The position numbers and the translations under genes are program-made. Positions 1 through 6,187 of a stretch of DNA of 7,281 bases are shown piece by piece. Within the stretch, counting starts at the first letter, position 1, and each line of letters starts with the position of its first letter. The stretch lies in contig JAJFLS010000601.1 of NCBI GenBank assembly GCA_021772595.1, positions 1 to 7,281 of the forward strand, in the 5' to 3' direction. A model generated the notes under the pieces. That model was not told where the DNA came from. It searched no databases and was given only the letters and a program-made list of their open reading frames with translations. This stretch comes from Opitutales bacterium (lineage in GTDB: Bacteria; Verrucomicrobiota; Verrucomicrobiia; Opitutales; Opitutaceae).

Positions 1-213
1 GGCGGCGGGGTTAAGGGCGGCCAAGTGATAGGCTCGACCGATGAACTCGGGCTCTGGGCTGTTGAGGAGCCGGTGCATGTGCACGACCTTCATGCCTCTA
101 TACTTCACGCGATCGGCCTGGACCACATGACCCTCGAATTCAAGACTGGTGGTCGCTTGGAACGCCCGACTATCAACACGGGCAACGTCGTGAGCAAATT
201 GTTCACGGGTTAG
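1..213 (+). CDS. DUF1501 family protein, C-terminal fragment (5' end outside window)
   Basis: The frame is open from base 1 to the TAG at 211-213. The visible 70 residues begin GGGVKGGQVIGSTDELG and continue with a VHVHDLHASILHAIGLDH block and a short tail ending in VVSKLFTG. This is the typical end of DUF1501 proteins, an alkaline-phosphatase-superfamily (sulfatase-like) group that is abundant in Planctomycetota and Verrucomicrobiota. These proteins usually carry a Tat signal and are often encoded beside DUF1549/DUF1553 cytochrome-like proteins, so such a partner may lie just upstream of the window. A GTG at 25 is only an internal Val codon, because the family motif runs through it. The exact substrate is unknown. 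Family assignment is confident from the conserved tail; function is not. Confidence 0.85.
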   Translation, partial: GGGVKGGQVIGSTDELGLWAVEEPVHVHDLHASILHAIGLDHMTLEFKTGGRLERPTINTGNVVSKLFTG

Positions 214-287
214 GGCGAGGATTCGGAAGTGCGATATCTTCAAGCTCGAAGTTCACCTACGGACGGACAATAGATGGTTTGTGTTCG

Positions 288-315
288 CCTCCGTTCCTCC
301 GTGAACTCCGTGGTT
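288..315. repeat. CTCCGT-rich short repeat between genes
   Basis: Three exact CTCCGT hexamers start at 289, 297 and 306, the last running into CTCCGTGGTT. Read on the minus strand this is an ACGGAG-type run (CCACGGAGTTCACGGAGG). From memory, similar CCACAGAG/CACGGAG strings occur repeatedly between genes in many environmental bacterial genomes, without a known function. Only one copy is present here, so its dispersed nature cannot be tested from the window. The rest of the 214-357 gap shows no gene and no clear terminator. Confidence 0.4.
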
Positions 316-357
316 TGTAAAGCGTTTGGGATTATGTCCAATTGCTGCACTGGTTGA

Positions 358-1434
358 ATGAAACGGCGTGTCTCAATTTTGATAATTCTGGTCACTCTCG
401 CTTTTGGGACTTATCCGCTCAATTTTGTATCCAGGAATGATCTACGCGTTAACTCCGAATCGAAGACACTTGAATTCCACGTTCAGAGTCGCGAAAACGA
501 ATCTCCTCTCAGGGCCATAGCTTTCACCGAAGAACAGCTGACCCAAGAAAACGAGAAAGCGTTTAGCATCAAGCTAAGCCTGCAATCATTCAAACGTCCA
601 AACGGCCTTGGGATGATCGCTACGATTTTCGACGGAGATGAACCGCCATCGTTGATTATTGCTCAATGGCAGAATCACCTCGTGATAAGAAGCAGGAGGT
701 CGCGCGATGACGCCTCTCGAGGCTACAGGGAAATCGGTCTCCGCGACTGTCTCGATCAAGGGCAAAGGCGGGACCTGCTGATCAGTTCCGATGAGTCAGG
801 CACGCGCATTTTTCTAGATGGGGTGCTTGCGAAAGAGGCGAAGGGTTTTCGATTGCTCGATCCCAACTCCCAAACCGACGGTCAACTCATTGTGGGGAAC
901 AACGCACAAGGCACGCAGCCGTGGACAGGCAATCTCGAAGCGCTTTCGATTTACGATTACACGCTAACTCCAGATCTTAAGATCGAGAGCAGTCAGTCTC
1001 CGATAATAGAATACGATTTCTCAGTCCGCAATGGAACGCGTATTCCCAATCAAGTCCAAGAACGTTACGTTCTGAAAATCCCCGCTTCTTTCAAACCGCT
1101 TTCCCGTGAAATTCTCTCGCCCATGGCTGAAGTCGATTTTTCCACAAAGGAAACCTATGCGGATGTTCTAGTGAACATTTTCGGATTCGTTCCCTTGAGC
1201 CTTGTGATCTATTATTGGGTATCCAGACGACAATGGCATTTTAGCAAGGTCGCTCTCGCGTCTCTGTTTTTAGTTTTTGCAAGTAGTCTTACTATCGAGC
1301 TAACGCAGGTGTTTCTCACGAGCAGAAACTCCAGCACTCTCGACCTGATTTGCAATACTACCGGCGGAGCGCTCGCGATTTTGCTGGCACCGGTACTTTT
1401 TCGACTCGCTCGCACGTTCTCAGCGAGTGACTAG
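358..1434 (+). CDS. VanZ-like membrane protein with an inserted LamG-type domain
   Basis: This 358-residue protein starts at an ATG directly behind an in-frame TGA (355-357), so no longer N-terminus is possible; no Shine-Dalgarno is visible. Residues 6-22 form a hydrophobic segment (anchor or signal). Residues about 55-205 look like a LamG/concanavalin A-type jelly roll: IFLDGVL at 151-157, then LIVGNN (177-182) and W-TGNLEALSIYDYTL (189-203). Residues about 268-350 carry three membrane segments with VanZ hallmarks: NIFGFVPL (273-280), IELTQVFLTSR (313-323), then STLDLICNTTGG (326-337). VanZ is a four-helix family named after a teicoplanin-resistance protein, but most members have no proven role, and some sit in polysaccharide or exosortase loci. 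Here the first helix appears separated from the other three by the LamG domain, which would face outside the cytoplasm and might bind carbohydrate. Flanking genes give no pathway clue and the gene seems transcribed alone. Architecture is seen; function is unknown. Confidence 0.82.
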   Translation: MKRRVSILIILVTLAFGTYPLNFVSRNDLRVNSESKTLEFHVQSRENESPLRAIAFTEEQLTQENEKAFSIKLSLQSFKRPNGLGMIATIFDGDEPPSLIIAQWQNHLVIRSRRSRDDASRGYREIGLRDCLDQGQRRDLLISSDESGTRIFLDGVLAKEAKGFRLLDPNSQTDGQLIVGNNAQGTQPWTGNLEALSIYDYTLTPDLKIESSQSPIIEYDFSVRNGTRIPNQVQERYVLKIPASFKPLSREILSPMAEVDFSTKETYADVLVNIFGFVPLSLVIYYWVSRRQWHFSKVALASLFLVFASSLTIELTQVFLTSRNSSTLDLICNTTGGALAILLAPVLFRLARTFSASD

Positions 1435-1792
1435 TGAGTCCATTTTATTGGGTCGGCGCTCTTGACAGGGCGTAACGCAGTGAAGACTGTTGCGCCGTAC
1501 CGCGAATGGCGAGTTTGATTTTCCTTCGCGGCGTGTCGCCATACGACAAAGCTCATGGCCCTGAGGCTCTCGAACAGGCAAGCGACAGCCCTACATCGGC
1601 AAACGCATAGATTCGAGTTTATTGGACACGCTCAAATATCAAATCAGAATCGATTTTTATTTACTCAAACGAGCTTCTCCAAACTCTGAATTCGGAGAGG
1701 TTTTGTGTACAATATTCAATAATACATTATTTAGGGTATTGCGGTCGTACACCTTGACAATAATTAAGCGTAACGTTTGAAGAGCTTCCTGT
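1435..1792. other. Gene-free stretch between vanZ-like and phytase-like genes
   Basis: No credible gene is seen on either strand. The left part (about 1450-1600) is GC-richer and full of inverted repeats. The right part (about 1600-1790) is AT-rich and presumably holds the promoter of the phytase-like gene. A perfect TTGACA lies at 1754-1759, but the bases 16-18 nt further on (TTTGAA region) are a poor -10. A TACAAT at 1708-1713 lacks a good -35. Thus no promoter is assigned. An imperfect palindrome centred on GAATTC (1689-1694) spans about 1683-1706. Confidence 0.5.
1469..1548. other. Three consecutive stem-loops downstream of the vanZ-like gene
   Basis: Hairpin 1 (1469-1496): GGCGTAA, a 2-nt CG bulge, CAGT, a GAAG loop, then ACTG and TTGCGCC; that is 11 pairs including one G-T. 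Hairpin 2 (1500-1531): CCGCGAA with a bulged T and GG pairs with CCTTCGCGG, 9 pairs around a 13-nt loop. Hairpin 3 (1534-1548): TGTCG, loop CCATA, CGACA. The gaps between them are 3 and 2 nt. None is followed by a T-run, so an intrinsic terminator in the strict sense is not supported. The cluster begins 34 nt after the vanZ-like stop and could be a 3' end structure, a REP-like element or a small RNA. Pairing was checked by eye. Confidence 0.5.
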
Positions 1793-2869
1793 ATGTACGA
1801 TATAAATATAACTCGGTGGCGATGTATTCTTCCCTTTATTATTTTCATGTTGCTTGTTTTGTCACGAGTTGGGGAAGCGGTCGAATCCGAGGTTGGGACT
1901 CCGTCTGTAGGGAAGGCGGACGGCGTTGCGATTTGGGTGCATCCAGAGGATCGCTCGAAGAGCGTTGTGATTGGAGCGGACCCGAGCAAAGGACTGGCGA
2001 CATTTGGCTTGAAGGGCGAGTTTATCGAAGCGATCGACTTCGGCAATACCGCTGGAGGCGCCGATGTTGATGTGCGCTACGACTTTCCTCTCGGAGGCGA
2101 GAAGATCTCTTTAGTCGTGAGCGCGAACAAGCGAAAGCAAACGCTTCGGATTTATAAGATGGATCCAGCGACTCGGCTGTTGGAGGAGATTACAGGAACT
2201 CCTGTGGAACTCGGCGTGAAGGCTTACGGGAGTTGCCTTTATCACAGCGAAAAGGCGGGAAAGTACTACGCCTTTGTGACCTCACGCGAAGGTGGAATCG
2301 AACAATGGGAATTGTACGACAATGGGAAAGGGAAAGTGGATGCGAAGCTCGTCCGAGGGATCGACATCATGAATGGGGCTCCTAGAGAAGACATGAGTCC
2401 GCGGACCGAAGCCTGCGTTGCCGATGACGCGAACGGCTGGATCTACATTTCCCAGGAATCCGAGTGCCTCATCTGGCGCTACGGAGCGGAGCCCGACGCA
2501 GGCGAAAAGCGTATCCTTATCGCGGACACGAGAGTTGGTGGACATGACAGCCTGGAGGGACTCGCGATCGTGCCGACGGGTGCAGGGAAGAGCTATTTGC
2601 TGGTTTCGATCGAGACGAGTTACAAATTCAAGATCTACGATCGCGATAACGATTACGCTTATCTCGGAATGTTCGAAGTCCAACGGCCTGGTGGCAGCGA
2701 ACCGGTAGAGAACAACGATGGCATTGAAGTCGTTAATCTCGATTTTGGATCCAGCTTCCCCGATGGGCTCTTCGTGATGCAGAGCCTCGGCGACAATGGA
2801 GATCACTACGAGCTGGCAAGCTGGGGATCGGTGGCAAACCGCTTCAAGCTAGATAGCGGCGCTGAGTAG
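1793..2869 (+). CDS. Secreted beta-propeller phytase-like protein (3-phytase family)
   Basis: This 358-residue protein has a signal peptide: basic start with W-R at 9-10, hydrophobic core CILPFIIFMLLVL (11-23), likely cleavage after GEA near residue 29. The mature part matches the six-bladed beta-propeller phytases, calcium-dependent enzymes that release phosphate from phytate outside the cytoplasm. Matching blocks: AIWVHP (46-51), VDVRYDFPL (92-100), AYGSCLYHSEKAGKYYAFVT (144-163), EQWEL (170-174), RTEACVADD (204-212), IWRYGAEPD (227-235), LEGLAI (254-259), DGIEV (309-313) and GLFVMQ (325-330). Length fits the family. Several active-site motifs differ: DDPAIW reads DGVAIW (43-48), the N-N before VD is A-D (90-91), the Asp of the D-x-E-G-L motif is Ser253, and the lysine before EG is Arg165. 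Fold is therefore clear, phytate hydrolysis less so. The ATG at 1793 is chosen because it gives a normal signal peptide; only a weak GAAG lies 10 nt upstream. It converges with the radical SAM gene. Confidence 0.85.
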   Translation: MYDINITRWRCILPFIIFMLLVLSRVGEAVESEVGTPSVGKADGVAIWVHPEDRSKSVVIGADPSKGLATFGLKGEFIEAIDFGNTAGGADVDVRYDFPLGGEKISLVVSANKRKQTLRIYKMDPATRLLEEITGTPVELGVKAYGSCLYHSEKAGKYYAFVTSREGGIEQWELYDNGKGKVDAKLVRGIDIMNGAPREDMSPRTEACVADDANGWIYISQESECLIWRYGAEPDAGEKRILIADTRVGGHDSLEGLAIVPTGAGKSYLLVSIETSYKFKIYDRDNDYAYLGMFEVQRPGGSEPVENNDGIEVVNLDFGSSFPDGLFVMQSLGDNGDHYELASWGSVANRFKLDSGAE

Positions 2870-2882
2870 GGTCCTCGCTGTT

Positions 2883-2908
2883 TTCGGCATTGGGCAATGC
2901 CATCCGAA
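2883..2908. terminator. Hairpin between convergent genes, possible terminator without T-run
   Basis: TTCGG (2883-2887) pairs with CCGAA (2904-2908), and stacked CATTG/CAATG (2888-2892, 2895-2899) extends it, with a CCAT bulge. An alternative pairing is GGCATT/AATGCC with a GGGC loop. It lies 14 nt behind the phytase-like stop and 85 nt beyond the radical SAM stop (on the opposite strand). No T-run follows on either strand, so it is at best a weak or Rho-assisted bidirectional terminator. Confidence 0.3.
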
Positions 2909-2992
2909 GGTGAGCTCTAAAATTTGCTGGCTCGGATATAAGTGGCTTCGTGTGCACGGTCTCCTCGCGATCAGTCTGATTCATATAATCCT

Positions 2993-4420
2993 TCACTTCA
3001 GCTTTCGGGGTAATAAGAGGGACGAGTTTGTTATCCCAGGCATTGGCTGCTTTCTGTTGGTTTGCGATACTTTCGATAGGACGGCTTCGAGGAGGGGCGT
3101 TATAAGATTCAGCTTCTTGAGCTGAATAACAGTATTCCATAGAGGTTCGAATTTTTTCCATCCGCTAGTGTAGAAGAAATGTTTGGTTTGATGCTTGAGA
3201 CTGCCGTGCGATAGGCTGCTTTTAAAGATGGAGCTCCATTTGTAGAATTCTCGATAGGACCGACTGTATCCGTTCTCTAGTTCAGAGATGCTCATTCCCT
3301 TTGGAGTGAATGTTGCGTGGCGTGTATCGTATTGGCTCCAGTCGTCAGTGAAAATTCTCCCTGCTGCTTTCATTTTTAGATGAAAGGCGGTTCCGGGATA
3401 GGGCGTTGCTATATGATAGGTGGCGGTGGTTATTCCCATCTGAATTCCCCAATCCACAGTCCGCTTGAAAACGGTTGGGTCGTCTCCGTCTAGACCGAAG
3501 ACGAAGCTTCCATTGATCATTACTCCTAAATTGTGAAGCCGATCAATGGCGGTCCGGTAGTTTCGTCCGAGGTTTTGCTGTTTGTTGCTCTGTCTCAGGT
3601 TACGGGGATCTAGGCTTTCGAAACCGATGAATATGCTGCGCAATCCCGCCTCTGCGGCTTTCTCGATCAAGTCGCCTTGCAAGATTGAGTCGACTGTTGC
3701 GGCGCCTTGGAAAACTCGGTTCATGCCACGCATACCGCTGAACAGATCGGCTGCGAAGCGCTTGTGCCCGAGCAAATGATCGTCGAGGAAATAGAGATGA
3801 CGACCTGGCAAGCGATTGATTTCCGCGAGGGCGTCATCGACTTTTTGAGTGTAAAAGGATCTGCCTCCTTCGAAAAAGGCGTCCTTGTAGCAGAATTCGC
3901 AATGATGAGGGCATCCTCTAGTGACCACGATGGAATTAGGGACGAGGTATCGGTTGCGACTTAGGAGATCCCTCCGGATCGGAGGAACCCCGATGAGCGA
4001 GCGTGTTTGGGATACGTATCGCGGTTTTGTTTTTCCTTGTCTCAAATCGCTGAGCAATCTGGGAAATGCGTCCTCCGCGGGACCGAGAACGATGCAGTCA
4101 GCATGGAGTGCCGCTTCATCCGGGAGAGAGGTTACGTGAAGTCCGCCGAGAATGACGAACGATCCTTTCGCCCGGTAGTGGTCTGCAATGGCGTATGCCC
4201 GATAGGCATTGGTGATGTATACTTGAATGCAAACTACATCTGGATGATCTTCCATGGTAAGCTTCTCGACGTGTTGGTCGATGATTTCGGCTTCATCTCC
4301 ATCGTCAAGGAAAGCGGCAAGCGTCGCCAAACCCAGAGGAGGGAAAAGAGAGTATTTTATAGGACGCCAAAAAGGACTCTCGGCCTCGGTTAATGAGGGA
4401 AGGATGAATTTGAATCTCAT
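2993..4420 (-). CDS. B12-binding-domain radical SAM protein of unknown product
   Basis: This 475-residue, probably cytosolic protein has two clear parts. Residues about 1-140 form a cobalamin-binding Rossmann-like domain: YSLFPPLGLATLAAFL (23-38), IIDQHVEKL (46-54) and ILGGLHVTSLP (90-100). The classic D-x-H-x-x-G is only partial (D48, H50, no Gly). Residues about 160-350 form the radical SAM barrel, with the 4Fe-4S motif RGCPHHCEFC (Cys170, Cys174, Cys177), then LYFLDDH (209-215), IFIGFESL (263-270) and the TPYPGTAF block (339-346). Such BchE/HpnP-like enzymes use S-adenosylmethionine and often cobalamin for methylations or rearrangements. The C-terminal 120 residues, with a WKKFEPLW block (421-428), agree with my memory of a well-conserved uncharacterised family. 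Lack of SPASM-type extra clusters argues against a sulfatase-maturating enzyme. The ATG at 4420 fits the usual MRF-x-F start; no Shine-Dalgarno is seen. It is divergent from the sulfatase-like gene, sharing a 327-bp upstream region. Confidence 0.88.
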   Translation of the reverse strand: MRFKFILPSLTEAESPFWRPIKYSLFPPLGLATLAAFLDDGDEAEIIDQHVEKLTMEDHPDVVCIQVYITNAYRAYAIADHYRAKGSFVILGGLHVTSLPDEAALHADCIVLGPAEDAFPRLLSDLRQGKTKPRYVSQTRSLIGVPPIRRDLLSRNRYLVPNSIVVTRGCPHHCEFCYKDAFFEGGRSFYTQKVDDALAEINRLPGRHLYFLDDHLLGHKRFAADLFSGMRGMNRVFQGAATVDSILQGDLIEKAAEAGLRSIFIGFESLDPRNLRQSNKQQNLGRNYRTAIDRLHNLGVMINGSFVFGLDGDDPTVFKRTVDWGIQMGITTATYHIATPYPGTAFHLKMKAAGRIFTDDWSQYDTRHATFTPKGMSISELENGYSRSYREFYKWSSIFKSSLSHGSLKHQTKHFFYTSGWKKFEPLWNTVIQLKKLNLITPLLEAVLSKVSQTNRKQPMPGITNSSLLLPRKLK

Positions 4421-4534
4421 ACTGCGCTGCAGTTTAGGTTCAGACTGTGAATCGCTGATGAAGTCTCAATGAAATTACCGTGAAAACGAATGAGTTGAAG
4501 GGATTCACATTCGAGGTCGACGGTGCGGCCTAGT

Positions 4535-4549
4535 TCGAAAACTTTTCGA
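4535..4549. promoter_or_regulatory. Perfect 15-nt palindrome, candidate operator
   Basis: TCGAAAA and TTTTCGA flank a single central C: a perfect 7+1+7 inverted repeat. It lies 115 nt upstream of the radical SAM start and about 200 nt upstream of the sulfatase-like start. Its G-A-A-A/T-T-T-C layout resembles sites of LacI-type repressors, which often control polysaccharide and sulfatase genes; that link is inference. The left part, extended to CTAGTTCGAAAACT (4530-4543), recurs exactly at 7266-7279. Confidence 0.35.
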
Positions 4550-4571
4550 GGTCTTTTTCTTTGGTTGCGAT

Positions 4572-4697
4572 CTAGTCGGCGAGTTTGCTCCAGGTTTCGT
4601 AGGTTTTTTCGAGCTTCTTGAATCTAACGAAGCTACCGAGTAAGACACTAGACTTGCAATTTGACCCAACATAACTTCCAATGCCTCGGCCTTTGAT
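4572..4697 (-). pseudogene. Possible short coding relic, ABC-F-like tail (tentative)
   Basis: On the minus strand 41 codons are open between a TGA (4698-4700) and a TAG (4572-4574), with no ATG. The translation ends RFKKLEKTYETWSKLAD, a charged, helical tail. The Y-x-x-W-x-x-L pattern close to the stop reminds me of the C-terminal coiled coil of ABC-F ATPases, and less strongly of sulfatase tails. After the TAG the same frame continues IATKEKDLEKFSN to a second TAG. Chance is a real alternative at this length, and the upstream half resembles nothing I know. Confidence 0.15.
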
Positions 4698-4747
4698 TCA
4701 ATTGTACCTCGCAATTGTCTATCCGTAAAAACTAAACTTTCCGCACA

Positions 4748-6187
4748 ATGAACGCTAAGGTTTTGGTACTACTATTCATCCTTTTACCGCTGAGTACCTA
4801 TGGCTCGGAAAGAAAGCCGAATATAGTCATGATTAACGTCAATGACACGAACGACTTTGTCGGGTTTATGGACAGTCAATATAGTGCTCAGGCAATTACC
4901 CCAATGATGGACGCATTGGCAAAGAAGGGAGTGGCTTTTACGAATGCGCATTGCGCGACGCCGGCATGCACTCCCAGCAGGCACAGCTTATTCCTCGGCA
5001 AATACCCGTTTAATACTGGCTTGTATCGCTACAATTTCGACATGCGTGAAGCTGAAGGTATGGTTCGAGAAACCTATCCGAGCTTGAAGATGTTAAACAT
5101 TCTCCTAAAAGAGCAGGGATACACGACTTACGGTCTGGGGCATAACCTCGGCATTGCCGACGAATTCGCCACTGGAGATGAATGGGATCATTTTGTTAAG
5201 TCACGCTCGAGCGAGAAAATCATTTTGGATCCAGAGCATTCATTCATTCCGAAGGAAAGACAGTCGTCATCCTTTGGAGTTGCTCAGAATGACGAAGAGG
5301 TTTTCGGAGGATTCAGAATAGCAACTGAAGCGATTGGCATTCTTAAGCAGAATCATGAAAATCCCTTTTTTATGGCCCTCGGTATTGGTGAAGCGAATAC
5401 TCCGATTAAAGCGCCAAAAAAGTATTTTGATTTGTATGCGGACTTCAGACTGCAGCCCTTTTATGAAGACGACCTGAATGATGTGGCGGAGGCGGGTGCA
5501 ACGCTCGTAAAGAATGGCAGCGATTTTAATTATCTGAAAGAATCGGATGCCTGGGAGATGGCTATCAAAAGTTATCTAGCGATTCTATCCTTTGTGGACG
5601 CGCAGGTGGGGAGAGTGATTGAGGCTCTGGAACATAGCGCATATAAACACGATACTATCGTCATCCTCTGGTCTGATCATGGAAACAGCTACGGGCGTAA
5701 GTTAAAGTTGACGAAGTTTCATCTATGGGATTCAGCAACAAGAGTCCCCTTGGTTATATGGGATTCGCGCAATCCAAATAGAATGGGAACCTGCCTAGAA
5801 AGCACTTCCCTCGTGGACTTATACCCCACCCTGATGAGTCTGACCGGTATTGAAGGGCCGGCGTGTCTCGACGGGATCGATTTGACGCCCTGGCTCGACA
5901 ACCCGACCTTGGCAAGAGAGCAGCCAGCCTACACCATGATGGGACGAGGCAACTACGGAATCCGAAATAGGGATTGGCGATACATTCGCTATTTCAATGG
6001 AGAAGAGGAACTGTATCACACTAGACTAGATCGCGAGGAACTCAAAAATCTGATCCATAATCCAGAATATGCGGACAAGATAGAATACATGAGAAGCTTC
6101 CTGCCCGAATACGAAGCTCCGATGATCAAGCTTGGCCTAGGGAAGATGGTGTTTCACGACGCGGATAAAGTCGCGGATCGTAATTAG
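4748..6187 (+). CDS. Secreted sulfatase family protein (iduronate-2-sulfatase-like) with altered active site
   Basis: This 479-residue protein has a signal peptide (hydrophobic core VLVLLFILLPL at 5-15, likely cleavage near residue 20) and acts outside the cytoplasm. It belongs to the type I sulfatases, which hydrolyse sulfate esters with a formylglycine made from a Cys in C-x-P-S-R: here CTPSR at 74-78, after FTNAHCATPA (64-73). The layout resembles iduronate-2-sulfatase-like (S1_7-type) enzymes: PNIVMINVNDTND (24-36), WSDHG (308-312), TKFHLWDSATRVPL (322-335) and LVDLYPTL (355-362). Several residues differ from the usual set. The first Asp of the DD calcium motif is Asn32. The P-H-x-P histidine is Asn217 (A-N-T-P). 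The lysine of the GK-x-x-H motif is Leu130, although His132 remains. Cys74, Arg78, Asp310, His311 and Lys323 are kept. It may act on a different sulfated compound or be impaired. The start has no Shine-Dalgarno but gives a normal signal peptide. No maturation enzyme is nearby. Confidence 0.87.
   Translation: MNAKVLVLLFILLPLSTYGSERKPNIVMINVNDTNDFVGFMDSQYSAQAITPMMDALAKKGVAFTNAHCATPACTPSRHSLFLGKYPFNTGLYRYNFDMREAEGMVRETYPSLKMLNILLKEQGYTTYGLGHNLGIADEFATGDEWDHFVKSRSSEKIILDPEHSFIPKERQSSSFGVAQNDEEVFGGFRIATEAIGILKQNHENPFFMALGIGEANTPIKAPKKYFDLYADFRLQPFYEDDLNDVAEAGATLVKNGSDFNYLKESDAWEMAIKSYLAILSFVDAQVGRVIEALEHSAYKHDTIVILWSDHGNSYGRKLKLTKFHLWDSATRVPLVIWDSRNPNRMGTCLESTSLVDLYPTLMSLTGIEGPACLDGIDLTPWLDNPTLAREQPAYTMMGRGNYGIRNRDWRYIRYFNGEEELYHTRLDREELKNLIHNPEYADKIEYMRSFLPEYEAPMIKLGLGKMVFHDADKVADRN

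Larger units (their letters stand above)
4421..4747. other. Divergent intergenic region of radical SAM and sulfatase-like genes
   Basis: This region must contain the promoters of both flanking genes, but no convincing -35/-10 pair is visible. It holds the palindrome at 4535-4549, a possible coding relic at 4572-4697 (-), and two CAATTG hexamers (4699-4704 and 4712-4717, 13 nt apart) about 30-50 nt before the sulfatase-like start. On the minus strand a frame without ATG, GTG or TTG stays open from about 4623 and ends in a TGA overlapping the radical SAM ATG (ATGA). For lack of a start and of family resemblance I do not call it a gene. Confidence 0.5.

Noticed and set aside
1470..1495. Integron attC-like arrangement (GCGTAAC ... 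GTTGCGC)
   Set aside because: Arms only roughly match the core-site consensus, the element is far too short for an attC site, and there is no integrase or cassette array.
1469..1531. Rho-independent terminator for the vanZ-like gene
   Set aside because: Good hairpins but no following T-run, so only described as stem-loops.
1754..1782. Sigma-70 promoter built on TTGACA before the phytase-like gene
   Set aside because: No acceptable -10 hexamer at 16-18 nt spacing.
2282..2806. Minus-strand open frame of 174 codons inside the phytase-like gene
   Set aside because: It is antisense to a clearly conserved propeller gene and its translation has no recognisable features.
2844..3161. Minus-strand open frame of 105 codons over the end of the radical SAM gene
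   Set aside because: It lies in another frame over the conserved WKKFEPLW-containing C-terminus of the radical SAM protein and resembles no family.
2993..4420. Anaerobic sulfatase-maturating enzyme serving the adjacent sulfatase
   Set aside because: The protein has an N-terminal B12-binding-type domain and lacks a SPASM-type cysteine-rich C-terminus, so the architecture does not fit.
4505..4714. Minus-strand 69-codon open frame rich in Lys, Arg, Ser and Pro
   Set aside because: Low-complexity basic translation, no start signal, no family; the neighbouring frame looks more protein-like.
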